A DNA stretch of 64,000 nt from Bacillota bacterium (GTDB lineage: Bacteria > Bacillota > Clostridia > Acetivibrionales > DSM-1351), in contig JAEWOH010000083.1 in NCBI GenBank assembly GCA_023460955.1, forward strand, positions 13,052 through 77,051, read 5' to 3'. Each line of letters starts with the position of its first letter. Position 1 is the first letter of the stretch. The notes below the pieces were generated by a model. It saw only the letters and a program-made list of their open reading frames with translations. It ran no database searches and was not told where the DNA came from. Shown here in pieces: positions 41,107 to 50,059 of the stretch. The position numbers and the translations under genes are program-made.

Positions 41107-41874
41107 TTACTTAGTTCTGTTTCTTACATAGATATGCTTTATCTTGGAATTGTTAGTGTCACGTTCTTCTATCTCAAATTCCTTCAATCGCTTTATAAGA
41201 TGAGTCAGCTTGTAAAAACCGAAGTTTCTTGGGTCAAAGTCAGGTTGTTTCTTAATAATAAGATTTCCTACATCCCCAAGAAAGGCCCAACCGTTTTCAT
41301 CTTCTACGTCATGAATTGAAACAGAAATAAGATTAATAATGTCTTTTCCAATTAAGACAGCATTATTTTTCGGCTCTTTTTCAGCCACCTCATCCTTTTT
41401 GACACCACTCTCAAAATTGTTGTTATTCTGTGAAGCTCCGCTGATTATTTCTATATAAGTAAACTTATCACAGGCTGAAATAAATGGGCTTGGCGTTTTC
41501 CTCTCACCTATGCCGAAAACTTTTTTGCCCGACTCTCTAAGTCTGGTTACAAGTCTTGTAAAATCACTATCACTGGATATAATGCAAAAACCTTCAACCT
41601 GACCCGAATACAATATATCCATCGCATCAATAATCATGGCAGAGTCTGAAGAATTTTTACCTGAAGTATAGCTATATTGTTGAATCGGCGTTATGGCATT
41701 TTCCAAAAGTACGTTTTTCCAACCTGAAATGGTTGGTTTAGTCCAATCAGCATATATTCTCTTTATTGTTGGAGTACCATACTTGGCTATTTCCTCCATT
41801 ACACCTTTTATGTTGCTATAAGGTACATTCTCAGCATCAATAAGCACCGCCAGCCTCATTTCGATTGACGTCAT
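41107..41874 (-). CDS. NYN-domain nuclease-like protein with LOTUS/OST-HTH tail
   Basis: 255 residues. The N-terminal ~140 residues are a PIN-like NYN domain: LAVLIDAENVPYSNI (metal-binding Asp), SSDSAMIIDAMDIL and FCIISSDSDFTRLVTRLRESGKKVFG, each with the acidic residues of the active site. After a Glu/Lys-rich linker a second domain (about 175-250, ISVSIHDVEDENGWAFLGDVGNLI) resembles the OST-HTH/LOTUS RNA-binding fold. Such proteins probably cut or bind RNA. An AGGAGGAG site precedes the ATG. It has no obvious operon partner. Confidence 0.88.
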   Translation of the reverse strand: MTSIEMRLAVLIDAENVPYSNIKGVMEEIAKYGTPTIKRIYADWTKPTISGWKNVLLENAITPIQQYSYTSGKNSSDSAMIIDAMDILYSGQVEGFCIISSDSDFTRLVTRLRESGKKVFGIGERKTPSPFISACDKFTYIEIISGASQNNNNFESGVKKDEVAEKEPKNNAVLIGKDIINLISVSIHDVEDENGWAFLGDVGNLIIKKQPDFDPRNFGFYKLTHLIKRLKEFEIEERDTNNSKIKHIYVRNRTK

Positions 41875-41967
41875 TTTTTATATCTCCTCCTAAATTCAGT
41901 TATTAATATACTACCATATCTTATAAGTAACTGGAAATATTTCTTCATCGTTCTTAACACATTAACG

Positions 41968-43218
41968 CTAAAAAGGATTGCTGTTAGTCAAATTGCCTTC
42001 ATTAACTGCATTATTCTCTACAGATCCTGAATTAAGCGCATTCTCAACAGCCTCCATTATTCCAAGACTGCTGTAAGTTGCCCCGGATACTGCATCAACT
42101 TCTGTTGATTGAGAACTAATAATTTGTTCCACTACCGATGAATATGCTCGATTAAACCACCTGGCATCATCTCCATATGAAATTACCTGGATATCGGCTA
42201 TTTTCCCCTCTGAAACAGTTACACTGACAGTAGTCGTTCTGCCTCTGAAACCTGTTCCTGAGCCCTGATAAGTACCATCGGCGATGTTTACGGTTTTTCC
42301 TGTATAATCGTTATTAAAGGCAACAGCATTTGAACTCGGAACAGAATAATCAATATTCTGCTTAATAGCACCTACACCGTAAATTCCTGTTATCAACGTA
42401 ACCGCCAGCGTTCCGGCAACTATAGGATGTACATACTGTTCTGCTGCAGAGATACTTATATTACTCCTTGGACAAGTAGAAATACATTTGAAGCAGTTTA
42501 TACATTCCCCTGAATCAATATTTTCATGCTTATACATATCTATACCCATTGGACAGGCTTTAGTGCAGGCTCTGCAGTTACCGCACTTTTCAGTCGGCTT
42601 TTTAAGTTTAATAATTCTTATCTTGGAAACAAGTGTAAAAATTGCCCCCAGCGGACATAAATATCTGCAAAAAAACCGCTCTATAAACATTGAGCCAAGA
42701 ATTATACTAATTAATAAAACTAAGCCAACAAAGTAATTTGTAATAGCATATGAAAAGTCAGGAAGCTTCCCGAAGTCAGCCAGCATTCCGAAAACATCCC
42801 ATGGATTTGCTTTACTGAAACCGTTTATACCAAGGCTCCAGAAGAATATAACGATTAACCCTAAAAATACAAACTTGATATTTTTAAAAATTCTATCGGT
42901 CCGTTGGCTAATCTTATATTTTATCTTGATTACCTTTTCTGAGAGTTGATAAATTATATCACCTAAAGTTCCAAAAGCACACATCCATCCGCAAAAGAAA
43001 CGGCCCAAAATTACTGTTGCTGGTAAAACTGCTATTACTTCGATTACCTGAGGCCAAGAGCTTCTAAAATCAAAGCTTTGATTAATTATTCCTACATAAA
43101 TCTCTTTAATTCCCGAAAATGTATTTATAAATATTCCAGGTAATAGTATGAAAAAAAGTATTTGCAATACAATCCTTACAGACTGCAATAAAGGTATTTT
43201 TTTGTTTGTTGTTTTCAT
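41968..43218 (-). CDS. Membrane 4Fe-4S protein with FMN-binding domain (NapH/NosR-like)
   Basis: 416 residues. About five N-terminal membrane helices with CGWMCAFGTLGD and CRYLCPLGAIF, the paired Cys motifs of the NapH/NosR/YccM group; then two ferredoxin-type clusters (CGNCRACTKACPMG and CINCFKCISTCPR); then another membrane helix; then an FMN-binding domain ending DAVSGATYSSLGIMEAVENAL, where the SGAT threonine can carry covalent FMN. It would move electrons across or along the membrane. No partner oxidoreductase is adjacent. Divergent from the OPT transporter gene. Confidence 0.88.
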   Translation of the reverse strand: MKTTNKKIPLLQSVRIVLQILFFILLPGIFINTFSGIKEIYVGIINQSFDFRSSWPQVIEVIAVLPATVILGRFFCGWMCAFGTLGDIIYQLSEKVIKIKYKISQRTDRIFKNIKFVFLGLIVIFFWSLGINGFSKANPWDVFGMLADFGKLPDFSYAITNYFVGLVLLISIILGSMFIERFFCRYLCPLGAIFTLVSKIRIIKLKKPTEKCGNCRACTKACPMGIDMYKHENIDSGECINCFKCISTCPRSNISISAAEQYVHPIVAGTLAVTLITGIYGVGAIKQNIDYSVPSSNAVAFNNDYTGKTVNIADGTYQGSGTGFRGRTTTVSVTVSEGKIADIQVISYGDDARWFNRAYSSVVEQIISSQSTEVDAVSGATYSSLGIMEAVENALNSGSVENNAVNEGNLTNSNPF

Positions 43219-43731
43219 GAATCCTCACTTTCTATTCTGTCAGAATTTATTTGAACATATTGGTTAAAACTTGCTATATCAACTACCTAAAGTCAAATTC
43301 CGAATTTGATTATAAATTGGAGATGTGTTTATTGAGTGAAGTTAAGCTGAATATTAGAGTGGCGTATATATTGCAGTAAGATTGTTAATATGTTATCATA
43401 TTTTATCAGCTGGTATTCTTTTGAAGCCGGACTGAACCTTTTTGCTTTAACAGCTTTATTATTAACGACTTATATCCCTTATGGGAGTGAGAACGGAGGT
43501 TAAATTATATGTATAATTTGTATTTACTTTCAAGTTAGTCTCTTCTTCCGCATGCCTTCATATTATTCAGCAAAAGTCTGCATATTTTCTTCGTATTAAT
43601 AACCATAATGAATATTACATAATGACTGGTTTATTCTAGAATAATAAATTCAGATAATGCTGTAATTAATGCATAGGCTGCATAAGTAAATGTTTTTTTA
43701 TTAAATATTTATTCTGTGAGGAGGCTTTACT
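43219..43731. other. 513-bp divergent intergenic region
   Basis: Between two divergent genes. It contains an inverted repeat TCAAATT-CCG-AATTTGA (43293-43309), a possible 37-codon membrane ORF on the plus strand (43390-43503), a short in-frame continuation broken by TAG, and a 14-bp palindrome TTATTCTAGAATAA (43631-43644). Promoters were not confidently placed. Confidence 0.5.
43390..43503 (+). CDS. Possible small membrane protein (37 aa)
   Basis: 37 codons, MLSYFISWYSFEAGLNLFAL then a hydrophobic TALLLTTYIP and GSENGG. One membrane helix. Its own ribosome site is weak. Its last codons contain a strong GGAGG for a following ATG that reads MYNLYLLSS and then TAG; beyond the TAG the same frame stays open for 27 more hydrophobic codons. 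This resembles a small-subunit gene followed by a decayed membrane gene. May be chance. Confidence 0.3.
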   Translation: MLSYFISWYSFEAGLNLFALTALLLTTYIPYGSENGG

Positions 43732-45372
43732 TTGAATACTAATCAAGAAAGAAAATTTTTAGGTGTAGAACAATTATCTCTAAGAAGTTTAATAGTAGGT
43801 GCTCTTGGCTCCTGCATTATAACAGCCAGTTCAATGTATGTGGCATTAAGAATGAGTGCTCTTCCATGGCCGACAATATTTGTTGCGGTACTTTCTATGG
43901 CTCTTCTAAAACTATTTGGAAAAACCACCAATAATGAAATTAATATTACACAAACAGCAATGTCTGCCGGAGCAATGGTGGCAGGAGGTTTGGCTTTTAC
44001 ACTGCCGGGACTCTGGATTATGGGAATATGGAAAGGTTCCGACAATTTTTCCGGAAATTACGTTAAGGTTTTATTGATTGCAACTGCCGGAATGCTATTA
44101 GGTACTGTAACATCATATATTTTAAGGTACAGATTTATTGTGAGAAACGCACTTCCCTATCCAATAGGTCAGGCTGCCGCCGAAACCATTAAAGTGGGAG
44201 ATGAAGGCGGTAAAAAGTCCGTGGTTCTCTTTGGCACAATGGCAGCTTCAACCATTTATACTTTCCTGAGAGACCAATTAAGAGTTGTTCCGGACGCCTT
44301 TATGTTTAAAAACTCAATCGGAATCTGGAATTCTCCAATGGCTGTTGGTATGGGATATATATTGGGAGCCCTGTACACCAGCGTATGGTTTGTCGGAGCG
44401 TTAATCTCAAATGCATTTCTAATTCCTTTTGGTCCAAAGCTTGGATTATTTGCCGATCAGGCAGCGGCAACCGGTTTTGCAACCACCTCAGGTATTGGCT
44501 TGCTTGTTGGTACCGGATTAGGTGTGATCATAGGTATTCTCGTCTCAGCTGTAAAAAAACTTCTTTCCAAAGAAAAAGCAGTTTCATCTGTTTCCTCTGA
44601 TAAAAGCCAAAAGAAATTCTTTGATTATTCAAGAATATTAATAATTGCAGCAACCGCGCTTGCTTTTGTATTATCTGTAGTAAGCGGTTTATCAGTAGTT
44701 CCATCTGTACTTTTAATTATTGGTATATTTATTGTTTCGGTTATGGCTGCTACTATAACCGGCCAGACAGGAATAAACCCAATGGAGATATTCGGAATTA
44801 TTGTTTTACTTGGCATAAGAATTTTCATAGACATAGATGCCACCGATGCTCTTTTTGTTGCAGCTTGTGTTGCCGTTGCAAGTGGTTTCTCAGGAGATCT
44901 CTTCAATGATTATAAGGCTGGTCAGATTATAGGAACAAATCCCAAGGCGCAGCTTATTTCTCAAATTGTTGGCGGAGTATTCGGAACAGTGGTGGCATCG
45001 ATTTCCCTGTTTGCTATTATTAATCAATTTGGAGAAGTTGGAACAGGAACAGCTCTTCCAGCCGGTCAAGCGGTTGGTGTGACAGCTATGATTAATGGAA
45101 TTGGCAGTCCTGTGGTATTCGGTGCTGCTGCAGCAATTGGTGCTGCTCTGTATCTTTTTGGTCTTCCAACTGCAACCTTAGGTATCGGTTTGTTTCTCCC
45201 CTTCACCATATCCGCTGCAGTTTTCCTTGGAGGACTAATCCGCTTTATCAGTGACATGCTTAGAGGGAAAAAAGCAGATGAAACAGGAAATGTTGCAGCC
45301 TCCGGTTTACTTGGAGGAGAAGGAATTACAGGTGTTGCAATAGCCCTGGTAAAAATGTTTACCCGATCATAA
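43732..45372 (+). CDS. OPT-family transporter
   Basis: 546 residues with about 14 membrane helices. QLSLRSLIVGALGSCIITASSMYVALRMSALPWPTIFVAVL at the start and the ITQTAMSAGAMVAGGLAFTLPGLW segment match prokaryotic members of the oligopeptide transporter (OPT) family, proton-driven carriers of small peptides or metal-peptide/siderophore complexes. A GAGGAGG site precedes a TTG start. It lies 64 nt before a pantothenate kinase gene on the same strand, which suggests the substrate may feed coenzyme A synthesis (inference). Confidence 0.88.
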   Translation: MNTNQERKFLGVEQLSLRSLIVGALGSCIITASSMYVALRMSALPWPTIFVAVLSMALLKLFGKTTNNEINITQTAMSAGAMVAGGLAFTLPGLWIMGIWKGSDNFSGNYVKVLLIATAGMLLGTVTSYILRYRFIVRNALPYPIGQAAAETIKVGDEGGKKSVVLFGTMAASTIYTFLRDQLRVVPDAFMFKNSIGIWNSPMAVGMGYILGALYTSVWFVGALISNAFLIPFGPKLGLFADQAAATGFATTSGIGLLVGTGLGVIIGILVSAVKKLLSKEKAVSSVSSDKSQKKFFDYSRILIIAATALAFVLSVVSGLSVVPSVLLIIGIFIVSVMAATITGQTGINPMEIFGIIVLLGIRIFIDIDATDALFVAACVAVASGFSGDLFNDYKAGQIIGTNPKAQLISQIVGGVFGTVVASISLFAIINQFGEVGTGTALPAGQAVGVTAMINGIGSPVVFGAAAAIGAALYLFGLPTATLGIGLFLPFTISAAVFLGGLIRFISDMLRGKKADETGNVAASGLLGGEGITGVAIALVKMFTRS

Positions 45373-45436
45373 TCAATTATAAAGTATAGTTGCGTGGTTG
45401 AATTATTAATACAAATAAGAACTAAGGAGTGGTTTT

Positions 45437-46279
45437 GTGGGGAAAGTAATTGGAATAGATATCGGTGGAAGTACAACTAAAATTGTGGGTTTTGACGGCA
45501 ACGAAATGATAGCTCCTCTGCTGGTCAGAGCTAATGATCCGATTGCGTCAGTATATGGTGCTTTCGGAAAATTTCTTAACACCCACTCTTTAAAAATTGA
45601 AGATATAGAAAGAATTATGATAACAGGTGTGGGCTCTTCCTTCTTAAACAACAGGCTTTTCGGTATTCCTACAGGAAGAGTCGATGAATTTATGGCAATT
45701 GGTTTGGGAGGCCTGTTTCTGAGTAATCTCAGCAAAGCTATTATTGTCAGCATGGGCACAGGTACAGCACTTGTAAAAGCCGAGAATAATACTGCTGTTC
45801 ATTTGGGCGGAACCGGAGTAGGCGGTGGAACTCTTCTTGGTCTTTCAAACAGAATGTTGAATGTACGCCACTTTGATGAATTAATTGAAGCTGCCAGCGG
45901 CGGTGATCTATCCCATGTGGACCTTACCATTGGTGACATTTCCAAAGAGGCCATGGAAACTCTCCCTAGTGAAACAACTGCTTCAAACTTTGGTAAAATT
46001 AGTGACCTTGTAACTAAAGCCGATTTAGCTATGGGAATAATAAACCTTGTTTTTCAGACAATTGGTATGATTGCTGTATTCAACACCAGAATCGATAAAA
46101 TAAAGGATGTTGTTTTAACAGGAAACCTTACAAACGTTCCGCAGTCGGAATATATTTTTACGCAGCTCAGCAAGCTTTATGATGTGAACTTTCAGACTCC
46201 TTCAAATGCTGAATATGCCACTGCTGTCGGAGCGGCAATTTGTTTCAAGCAGAACGTTGCCTTCAGGGATGTTCTATAA
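45437..46279 (+). CDS. coaW: Type II pantothenate kinase
   Basis: 280 residues from a GTG with an AAGGAG site. Phosphorylates pantothenate, first step of CoA synthesis. ASKHA fold: IGIDIGGSTTKIVGFDG at the start, VSMGTGTALVKAEN near 108 and HLGGTGVGGGTLLGLSNRML near 122, and TGNLTNVPQ near 235. Type II enzymes in Firmicutes escape CoA feedback inhibition. Likely co-transcribed with the OPT transporter and followed by a terminator. Confidence 0.88.
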   Translation: MGKVIGIDIGGSTTKIVGFDGNEMIAPLLVRANDPIASVYGAFGKFLNTHSLKIEDIERIMITGVGSSFLNNRLFGIPTGRVDEFMAIGLGGLFLSNLSKAIIVSMGTGTALVKAENNTAVHLGGTGVGGGTLLGLSNRMLNVRHFDELIEAASGGDLSHVDLTIGDISKEAMETLPSETTASNFGKISDLVTKADLAMGIINLVFQTIGMIAVFNTRIDKIKDVVLTGNLTNVPQSEYIFTQLSKLYDVNFQTPSNAEYATAVGAAICFKQNVAFRDVL

Positions 46280-46302
46280 GAATAACTAAAAATGTACAAA
46301 CG

Positions 46303-46343
46303 AAATGCATCACAAGAGTTTCATTAACTTTTGTGATGCATTT
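46303..46343 (+). terminator. Terminator after coaW
   Basis: 13-bp stem AAATGCATCACAA/TTGTGATGCATTT followed by TTTATG on the plus strand. Confidence 0.85.
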
Positions 46344-46416
46344 TTATGATCTTTGTTTTATTCAGATAGTGGTTTAAAAATGGCTGATGAAAGCTTTTCA
46401 TTGTTTTTGAGCCAAT

Positions 46417-46926
46417 CTAGAGTTCAACGAGAATGACTGCCCCCTCTTTTCTGGTTCTGTTCATATCAATTATCCGCTGATTGGCCGAGCCTCTGAATTT
46501 CAGCAGAAGATCTTTTTCTTTCAATATAAAGGGGCCGTCTATGAGAATATCTGTGTTTTCAAGCAGCTCAGCAATACCTGGATTCTGAGGTATATGGCCA
46601 ATCAGCTCCTCATATGTGTAGCCGGTGTAGGTTACCACATTAAGTCCCAGCTTCTTGACTTCACCGGCAAGAACTGCACAGGCTGCCGCCTGTTCAAACG
46701 GATCTCCGCCGCTGAGGGTTATTCCGTCCAGTAGAGAATTATTCTTAATATCTGCTATTATTTTATCAGTATCAATGAGTTCTCCGGCGTCGAAGGAATG
46801 AGTGTGCTGATTGTGACAGCCCGGACAGTTGTGCAAACAACCCTGAGTAAATATGACCATACGTATTCCGGGTCCGTCAACAATAGATTCATTAATAATT
46901 CCTGCTGTCCTAAGCTGTATGCCCAT
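46417..46926 (-). CDS. nrdG: Anaerobic ribonucleotide reductase activating protein
   Basis: 169 residues. A radical SAM enzyme that makes the glycyl radical on NrdD. Cluster cysteines C30, C34 and C37 in TQGCLHNCPGCHN; DGITLSGGDPFEQ near 78 is the SAM-binding GGD motif. A GGAGG site precedes the ATG. It has its own promoter (TATAAT at 46962-46967) with three phased palindromes upstream; nrdD ends before a terminator, so the two genes are not a simple operon. Confidence 0.95.
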   Translation of the reverse strand: MGIQLRTAGIINESIVDGPGIRMVIFTQGCLHNCPGCHNQHTHSFDAGELIDTDKIIADIKNNSLLDGITLSGGDPFEQAAACAVLAGEVKKLGLNVVTYTGYTYEELIGHIPQNPGIAELLENTDILIDGPFILKEKDLLLKFRGSANQRIIDMNRTRKEGAVILVEL

Positions 46927-46961
46927 ACAACAACCTCCAATATTTATCCAGTACTTCGGGC

Positions 46962-46967
46962 ATTATA
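46962..46967 (-). promoter_or_regulatory. -10 box of nrdG
   Basis: TATAAT on the minus strand, 36 nt before the nrdG ATG. No good -35 is seen; the -35 position falls in the first palindromic repeat, hinting at activator dependence or repression. Confidence 0.55.
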
Positions 46968-46984
46968 CCCTGCTCCAGCTAATT

Positions 46985-47095
46985 CACTGTACTGTATAGT
47001 AGCACTAAAAACCTAGTTTAATTACCACTATACTGTATAGAAGCTCTGAAAACTTAGTTTAATTACCACTATACTGTATAGTAGCTCTAAAAAAA
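46985..47095. repeat. 41-bp repeats with palindromic cores upstream of nrdG
   Basis: Units begin at 46990, 47031 and 47072 (period exactly 41 bp, last one partial) and share TACTGTATAG-AGC, AGTTTAATTACCACTA. Each carries the near-palindrome CACTATA-CTG-TATAGTA: 46985-47001, 47026-47042, 47067-47083. The outer arms equal NrdR half-sites with 3 bp inserted at the centre. Confidence 0.85.
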
Positions 47096-47133
47096 TTAAA
47101 ATAATGATACTGTAGTATCATTATTTTAATTTT
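47092..47133. terminator. Terminator after nrdD
   Basis: Perfect 19-bp AT-rich stem around a TGTA loop. Flanked by T-runs on both strands; for nrdD (minus strand) the T-run lies inside the third repeat. Confidence 0.8.
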
Positions 47134-47144
47134 TGCCCCATATT

Positions 47145-49454
47145 TTACATGTGCTTAACTCTATCTCTTACCTCAGCTTGTTTCGCATCATTAAAACGTT
47201 CAAGTGTACCAACCAGATATCCGGTAATACGTCTTATTCTTTCAAAACTCCTGTTGCCTTCTTCTCTGCCGCAGCTTGGACAAGTATCTCCAATAATTCC
47301 GGTATAGCCGCAAACAGGGTCACGATCCACAGGATGATTAATTGAACCATATCCGATTCCGGACTCCTTCATAGCCCTGATAATTTTCTCAAAAGCATCC
47401 AGATTGTTTAACGGATCACCGTCAACTTCAACGTAAGTAATATGTCCCGCATTTGTCATTTCATGATATGGCGCCTCTATCTTTATCTTATCTATGGCGT
47501 TTATTTTGTGATAAACAGGCACATGAAAACTGTTTGTGTAATACTCTCTATCAGTAATTCCTTCAACTATACCAAAGAGTTTTTTGTCATATTTTATAAA
47601 TCTGCCGCTGGTGCCTTCTGCAGGTGTAGCTATCAAGCTGAAATTCATTTTAAATTTCTGACTTGCTTCATCCATCCTCTTTCTCATGTAACCAATAATT
47701 TCAAGACCTAGATTCTGTGCCTGTTCAGATTCACCGTGATGTTTGCCTAACAGAGCCTTAAGGCATTCTGCCAGACCAATGAACCCGACTGTCAAGGTTC
47801 CGTGCTTAAGAACCTCACCGACTTCATCGTCCCAGTCCAGTTTGTCTGAATCCAGCCAAACCCCTTGTCCCATAAGAAACGGAAAGTTTTTTACCCTTTT
47901 TTTAGCTTGTATAAGGTATCTTTCATATAACTGATCAATAACGAGGTCAATCTTCTTATCCAGTTCGTCAAAGAACATATTCAGGTTTTTATTGCTCTTT
48001 AACGCTATTCTCGGAAGGTTAACTGTAGTAAAGCTTAGATTTCCCCTACCGAAAATAGTTTCTCTGGAAGGATCATAGGAATTACCTACAACTCTCGTTC
48101 TGCAGCCCATATACGCGATTTCGGTATTAGGATCCCCTTCCCTGTAATACTTGAGATTGTAAGGTGCATCAATAAATGAGAAATTTGGGAAAAGTCTCTT
48201 TGCACTTACTCGGCAGGCAAGTTTGAACAAATCATAATTCGTATCTCCCTGCTTATAATTTATTCCGTCCTTCACTTTGAATATATGTATAGGGAATATT
48301 GGTGTTTCCCCGTTTCCTAAACCGGCTTCGGTTGCAAGCAGAAGATTTTTTATAACCAGCCTTCCCTCGGGAGAGGTATCAGTTCCATAGTTAATTGAAC
48401 TGAATGGTGTTTGGGCCCCTGCACGGCTGTGCATTGTATTTAGGTTATGTACAAAAGCTTCCATAGCCTGGAAGGTTATTCTATCGGTTTCACTTTCAGT
48501 TTTTTTGACTGCAAAAGCCTGGGCCTTATCCAACAGGGCTTCATCCTTAACATAATCCAGCAGATATTTCTTTTCAGCTTTAATGTAGGCTTCCATCCTA
48601 TTTAATAATGGCTTTAGATTGTGTTCTTTATAAACCAGTTCATTTACAGTGTTAATTTCAGATTCAAAGTCTTTATCCGCCAGAAGCTCAAGAGATTTTC
48701 TCAAGTTTTGCTTGTAACCTCTTTCAAAGGTTTTTGCGACTCCAAGCGCCATACCGTAATCGAAATTTGGAATACTCTGTCCGCCATGCTGATCGTTCTG
48801 ATTTGACTGAATAGCTATACAGGCAAGTGCAGAATATGAGTTTATATCATTGGGTTCTCTCAGATAACCGTGACCTGTACAAAAACCACCCTTAAACAAC
48901 TTCTGAATGTCTATCTGACAACAGGTGGTTGTCAGAGTAAGAAAATCCAAGTCATGAATATGTATATCACCTTCATTATGAGCCTTCGCATGTTCAGGCT
49001 TCAGTACATACATTTCGTAGAACTGTTTGGCACCTTCAGAACCATATTTAAGCATGGTTCCCATGGCTGTATCACTGTCTATATTGGCATTTTCTCTTTT
49101 TAAATCATTATCCTTTGCATCCTTAAAGGTAAGTTCCTCATACACCTTCATCAGACGAGTATTCATCTCGCGAACCTTGGTTCTGTCTGCCCTGTAAAGT
49201 ATGAACTCCTTTGCAGTTCTGGCGTGACCTGTTTCAATCAAAACCTTTTCAACAGCATCCTGAATCTCTTCAACATCGGGAATTCTTTTATCCATAGTTT
49301 CCTCAATGTAGGCTACAACCCTTTCGGCCAGATCCATTGCAGTCTTGTAGTCCTTTCCACCTGTTGCGCTTGCCGCCTTAAATACAGCACTGGCTATCTT
49401 TTCGATGTTAAAAGGTACTTCTCTTCCGTCACGCTTTCTGATTTTGGTAATCAT
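47145..49454 (-). CDS. nrdD: Anaerobic (class III) ribonucleoside-triphosphate reductase
   Basis: 769 residues. Makes deoxyribonucleotides without oxygen. An N-terminal ATP-cone (about 1-90, ITKIRKRDGREVPFNIEKI) senses dATP/ATP. The C-terminus has the zinc site CGYTGIIGDTCPSCGR and the glycyl radical loop RRITGYLVGTLERFN, with the radical on the glycine of TGYL. Active-site region NLPRIAL present. Promoter with two NrdR boxes upstream. Confidence 0.97.
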   Translation of the reverse strand: MITKIRKRDGREVPFNIEKIASAVFKAASATGGKDYKTAMDLAERVVAYIEETMDKRIPDVEEIQDAVEKVLIETGHARTAKEFILYRADRTKVREMNTRLMKVYEELTFKDAKDNDLKRENANIDSDTAMGTMLKYGSEGAKQFYEMYVLKPEHAKAHNEGDIHIHDLDFLTLTTTCCQIDIQKLFKGGFCTGHGYLREPNDINSYSALACIAIQSNQNDQHGGQSIPNFDYGMALGVAKTFERGYKQNLRKSLELLADKDFESEINTVNELVYKEHNLKPLLNRMEAYIKAEKKYLLDYVKDEALLDKAQAFAVKKTESETDRITFQAMEAFVHNLNTMHSRAGAQTPFSSINYGTDTSPEGRLVIKNLLLATEAGLGNGETPIFPIHIFKVKDGINYKQGDTNYDLFKLACRVSAKRLFPNFSFIDAPYNLKYYREGDPNTEIAYMGCRTRVVGNSYDPSRETIFGRGNLSFTTVNLPRIALKSNKNLNMFFDELDKKIDLVIDQLYERYLIQAKKRVKNFPFLMGQGVWLDSDKLDWDDEVGEVLKHGTLTVGFIGLAECLKALLGKHHGESEQAQNLGLEIIGYMRKRMDEASQKFKMNFSLIATPAEGTSGRFIKYDKKLFGIVEGITDREYYTNSFHVPVYHKINAIDKIKIEAPYHEMTNAGHITYVEVDGDPLNNLDAFEKIIRAMKESGIGYGSINHPVDRDPVCGYTGIIGDTCPSCGREEGNRSFERIRRITGYLVGTLERFNDAKQAEVRDRVKHM

Positions 49455-49607
49455 TTGTAACTTACCGCCCCCCTAAATATTTTACAATGCCTTTCCCCAA
49501 AACAGCACAAGAAATTTGAGCAAAACGTCATCTGCTCAATAATGTTGCTTCTATTTTATTTTGTAGATTTATGTAAAAATAAATAGTATACATTTCCAAA
49601 TGTTAAT

Positions 49608-49655
49608 GCAACATATAGTGTTATAATACTACCACTAAGCAATATATAGTGTCAA
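49608..49655 (-). promoter_or_regulatory. nrdD promoter with paired NrdR boxes
   Basis: Boxes at 49608-49623 and 49639-49654 (minus-strand core ACACTATATGTTGC and ACACTATATATTGC) are 31 bp apart, the helical spacing known for NrdR. -35 TTGACA (49650-49655), 18-bp spacer, -10 TAGTAT (49626-49631). Box 2 covers part of the -35; box 1 covers the start. The rest of the 49455-49815 gap is AT-rich leader. Confidence 0.85.
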
Positions 49656-49815
49656 TATTAAAATAAATTAGTATTATTTGTTTTTTCCCAATTTTTCTTA
49701 ATAATATTTACTTTTTTGCCAATTATCTGTTTTTTGAGAAAAATATTATCGAATAATATATTAAAAACAAACTAATAATATATATTGAAAATACTATAGA
49801 ATGGAGTGATTATTA

Positions 49816-49989
49816 ATGAATTTATTTAAATCACACAACAATCACAGTATTGAATGCAGTATCTACAACTGCGCAAACCATAGCAAGAATGATGGTTATT
49901 GTGCTTTAAACAAAATAAAAGTAGGTACTCATGAATCAAATCCTACAGAAGTAGAATGTACAGACTGTCAATCTTTCGAGAGAAAATAG
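49816..49989 (+). CDS. DUF1540 small cysteine protein (57 aa)
   Basis: 57 residues. Cysteines in the order C14, C19, C29, C48, C51 within IECSIYNCANHSKNDGYCAL and VECTDCQSF match the DUF1540 pattern (C-x4-C-CA-N-x-YC, then C-x2-C-x-F), probably a small zinc or metal-binding fold. A GGAG site lies upstream of the ATG. Function unknown; such proteins are common in Clostridia and some are sporulation-linked. Followed by its own terminator. Confidence 0.8.
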   Translation: MNLFKSHNNHSIECSIYNCANHSKNDGYCALNKIKVGTHESNPTEVECTDCQSFERK

Positions 49990-50026
49990 CAACTATATAT
50001 TGAGTACCCTTTCATAGGTACAGCAA

Positions 50027-50051
50027 GGGCCGGAAAAACTTTTCCCGGCCC
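50027..50051 (+). terminator. Terminator after the DUF1540 gene
   Basis: GGGCCGG/CCGGCCC stem with further A-T pairs in the loop, followed by TTTTTATG. Lies between convergent genes. Confidence 0.85.
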
Positions 50052-50059
50052 TTTTTATG

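Noticed and set aside
43743..44045. 100-codon minus-strand frame, and similar frames at 44625-44906, 45066-45476 and 45406-45759
   Set aside because: All are antisense to the OPT transporter and pantothenate kinase genes, which have clear family motifs.
46985..47095. CRISPR array
   Set aside because: The 41-bp units are direct tandem repeats without spacers of differing sequence, only 2.6 copies, and no cas genes are near.
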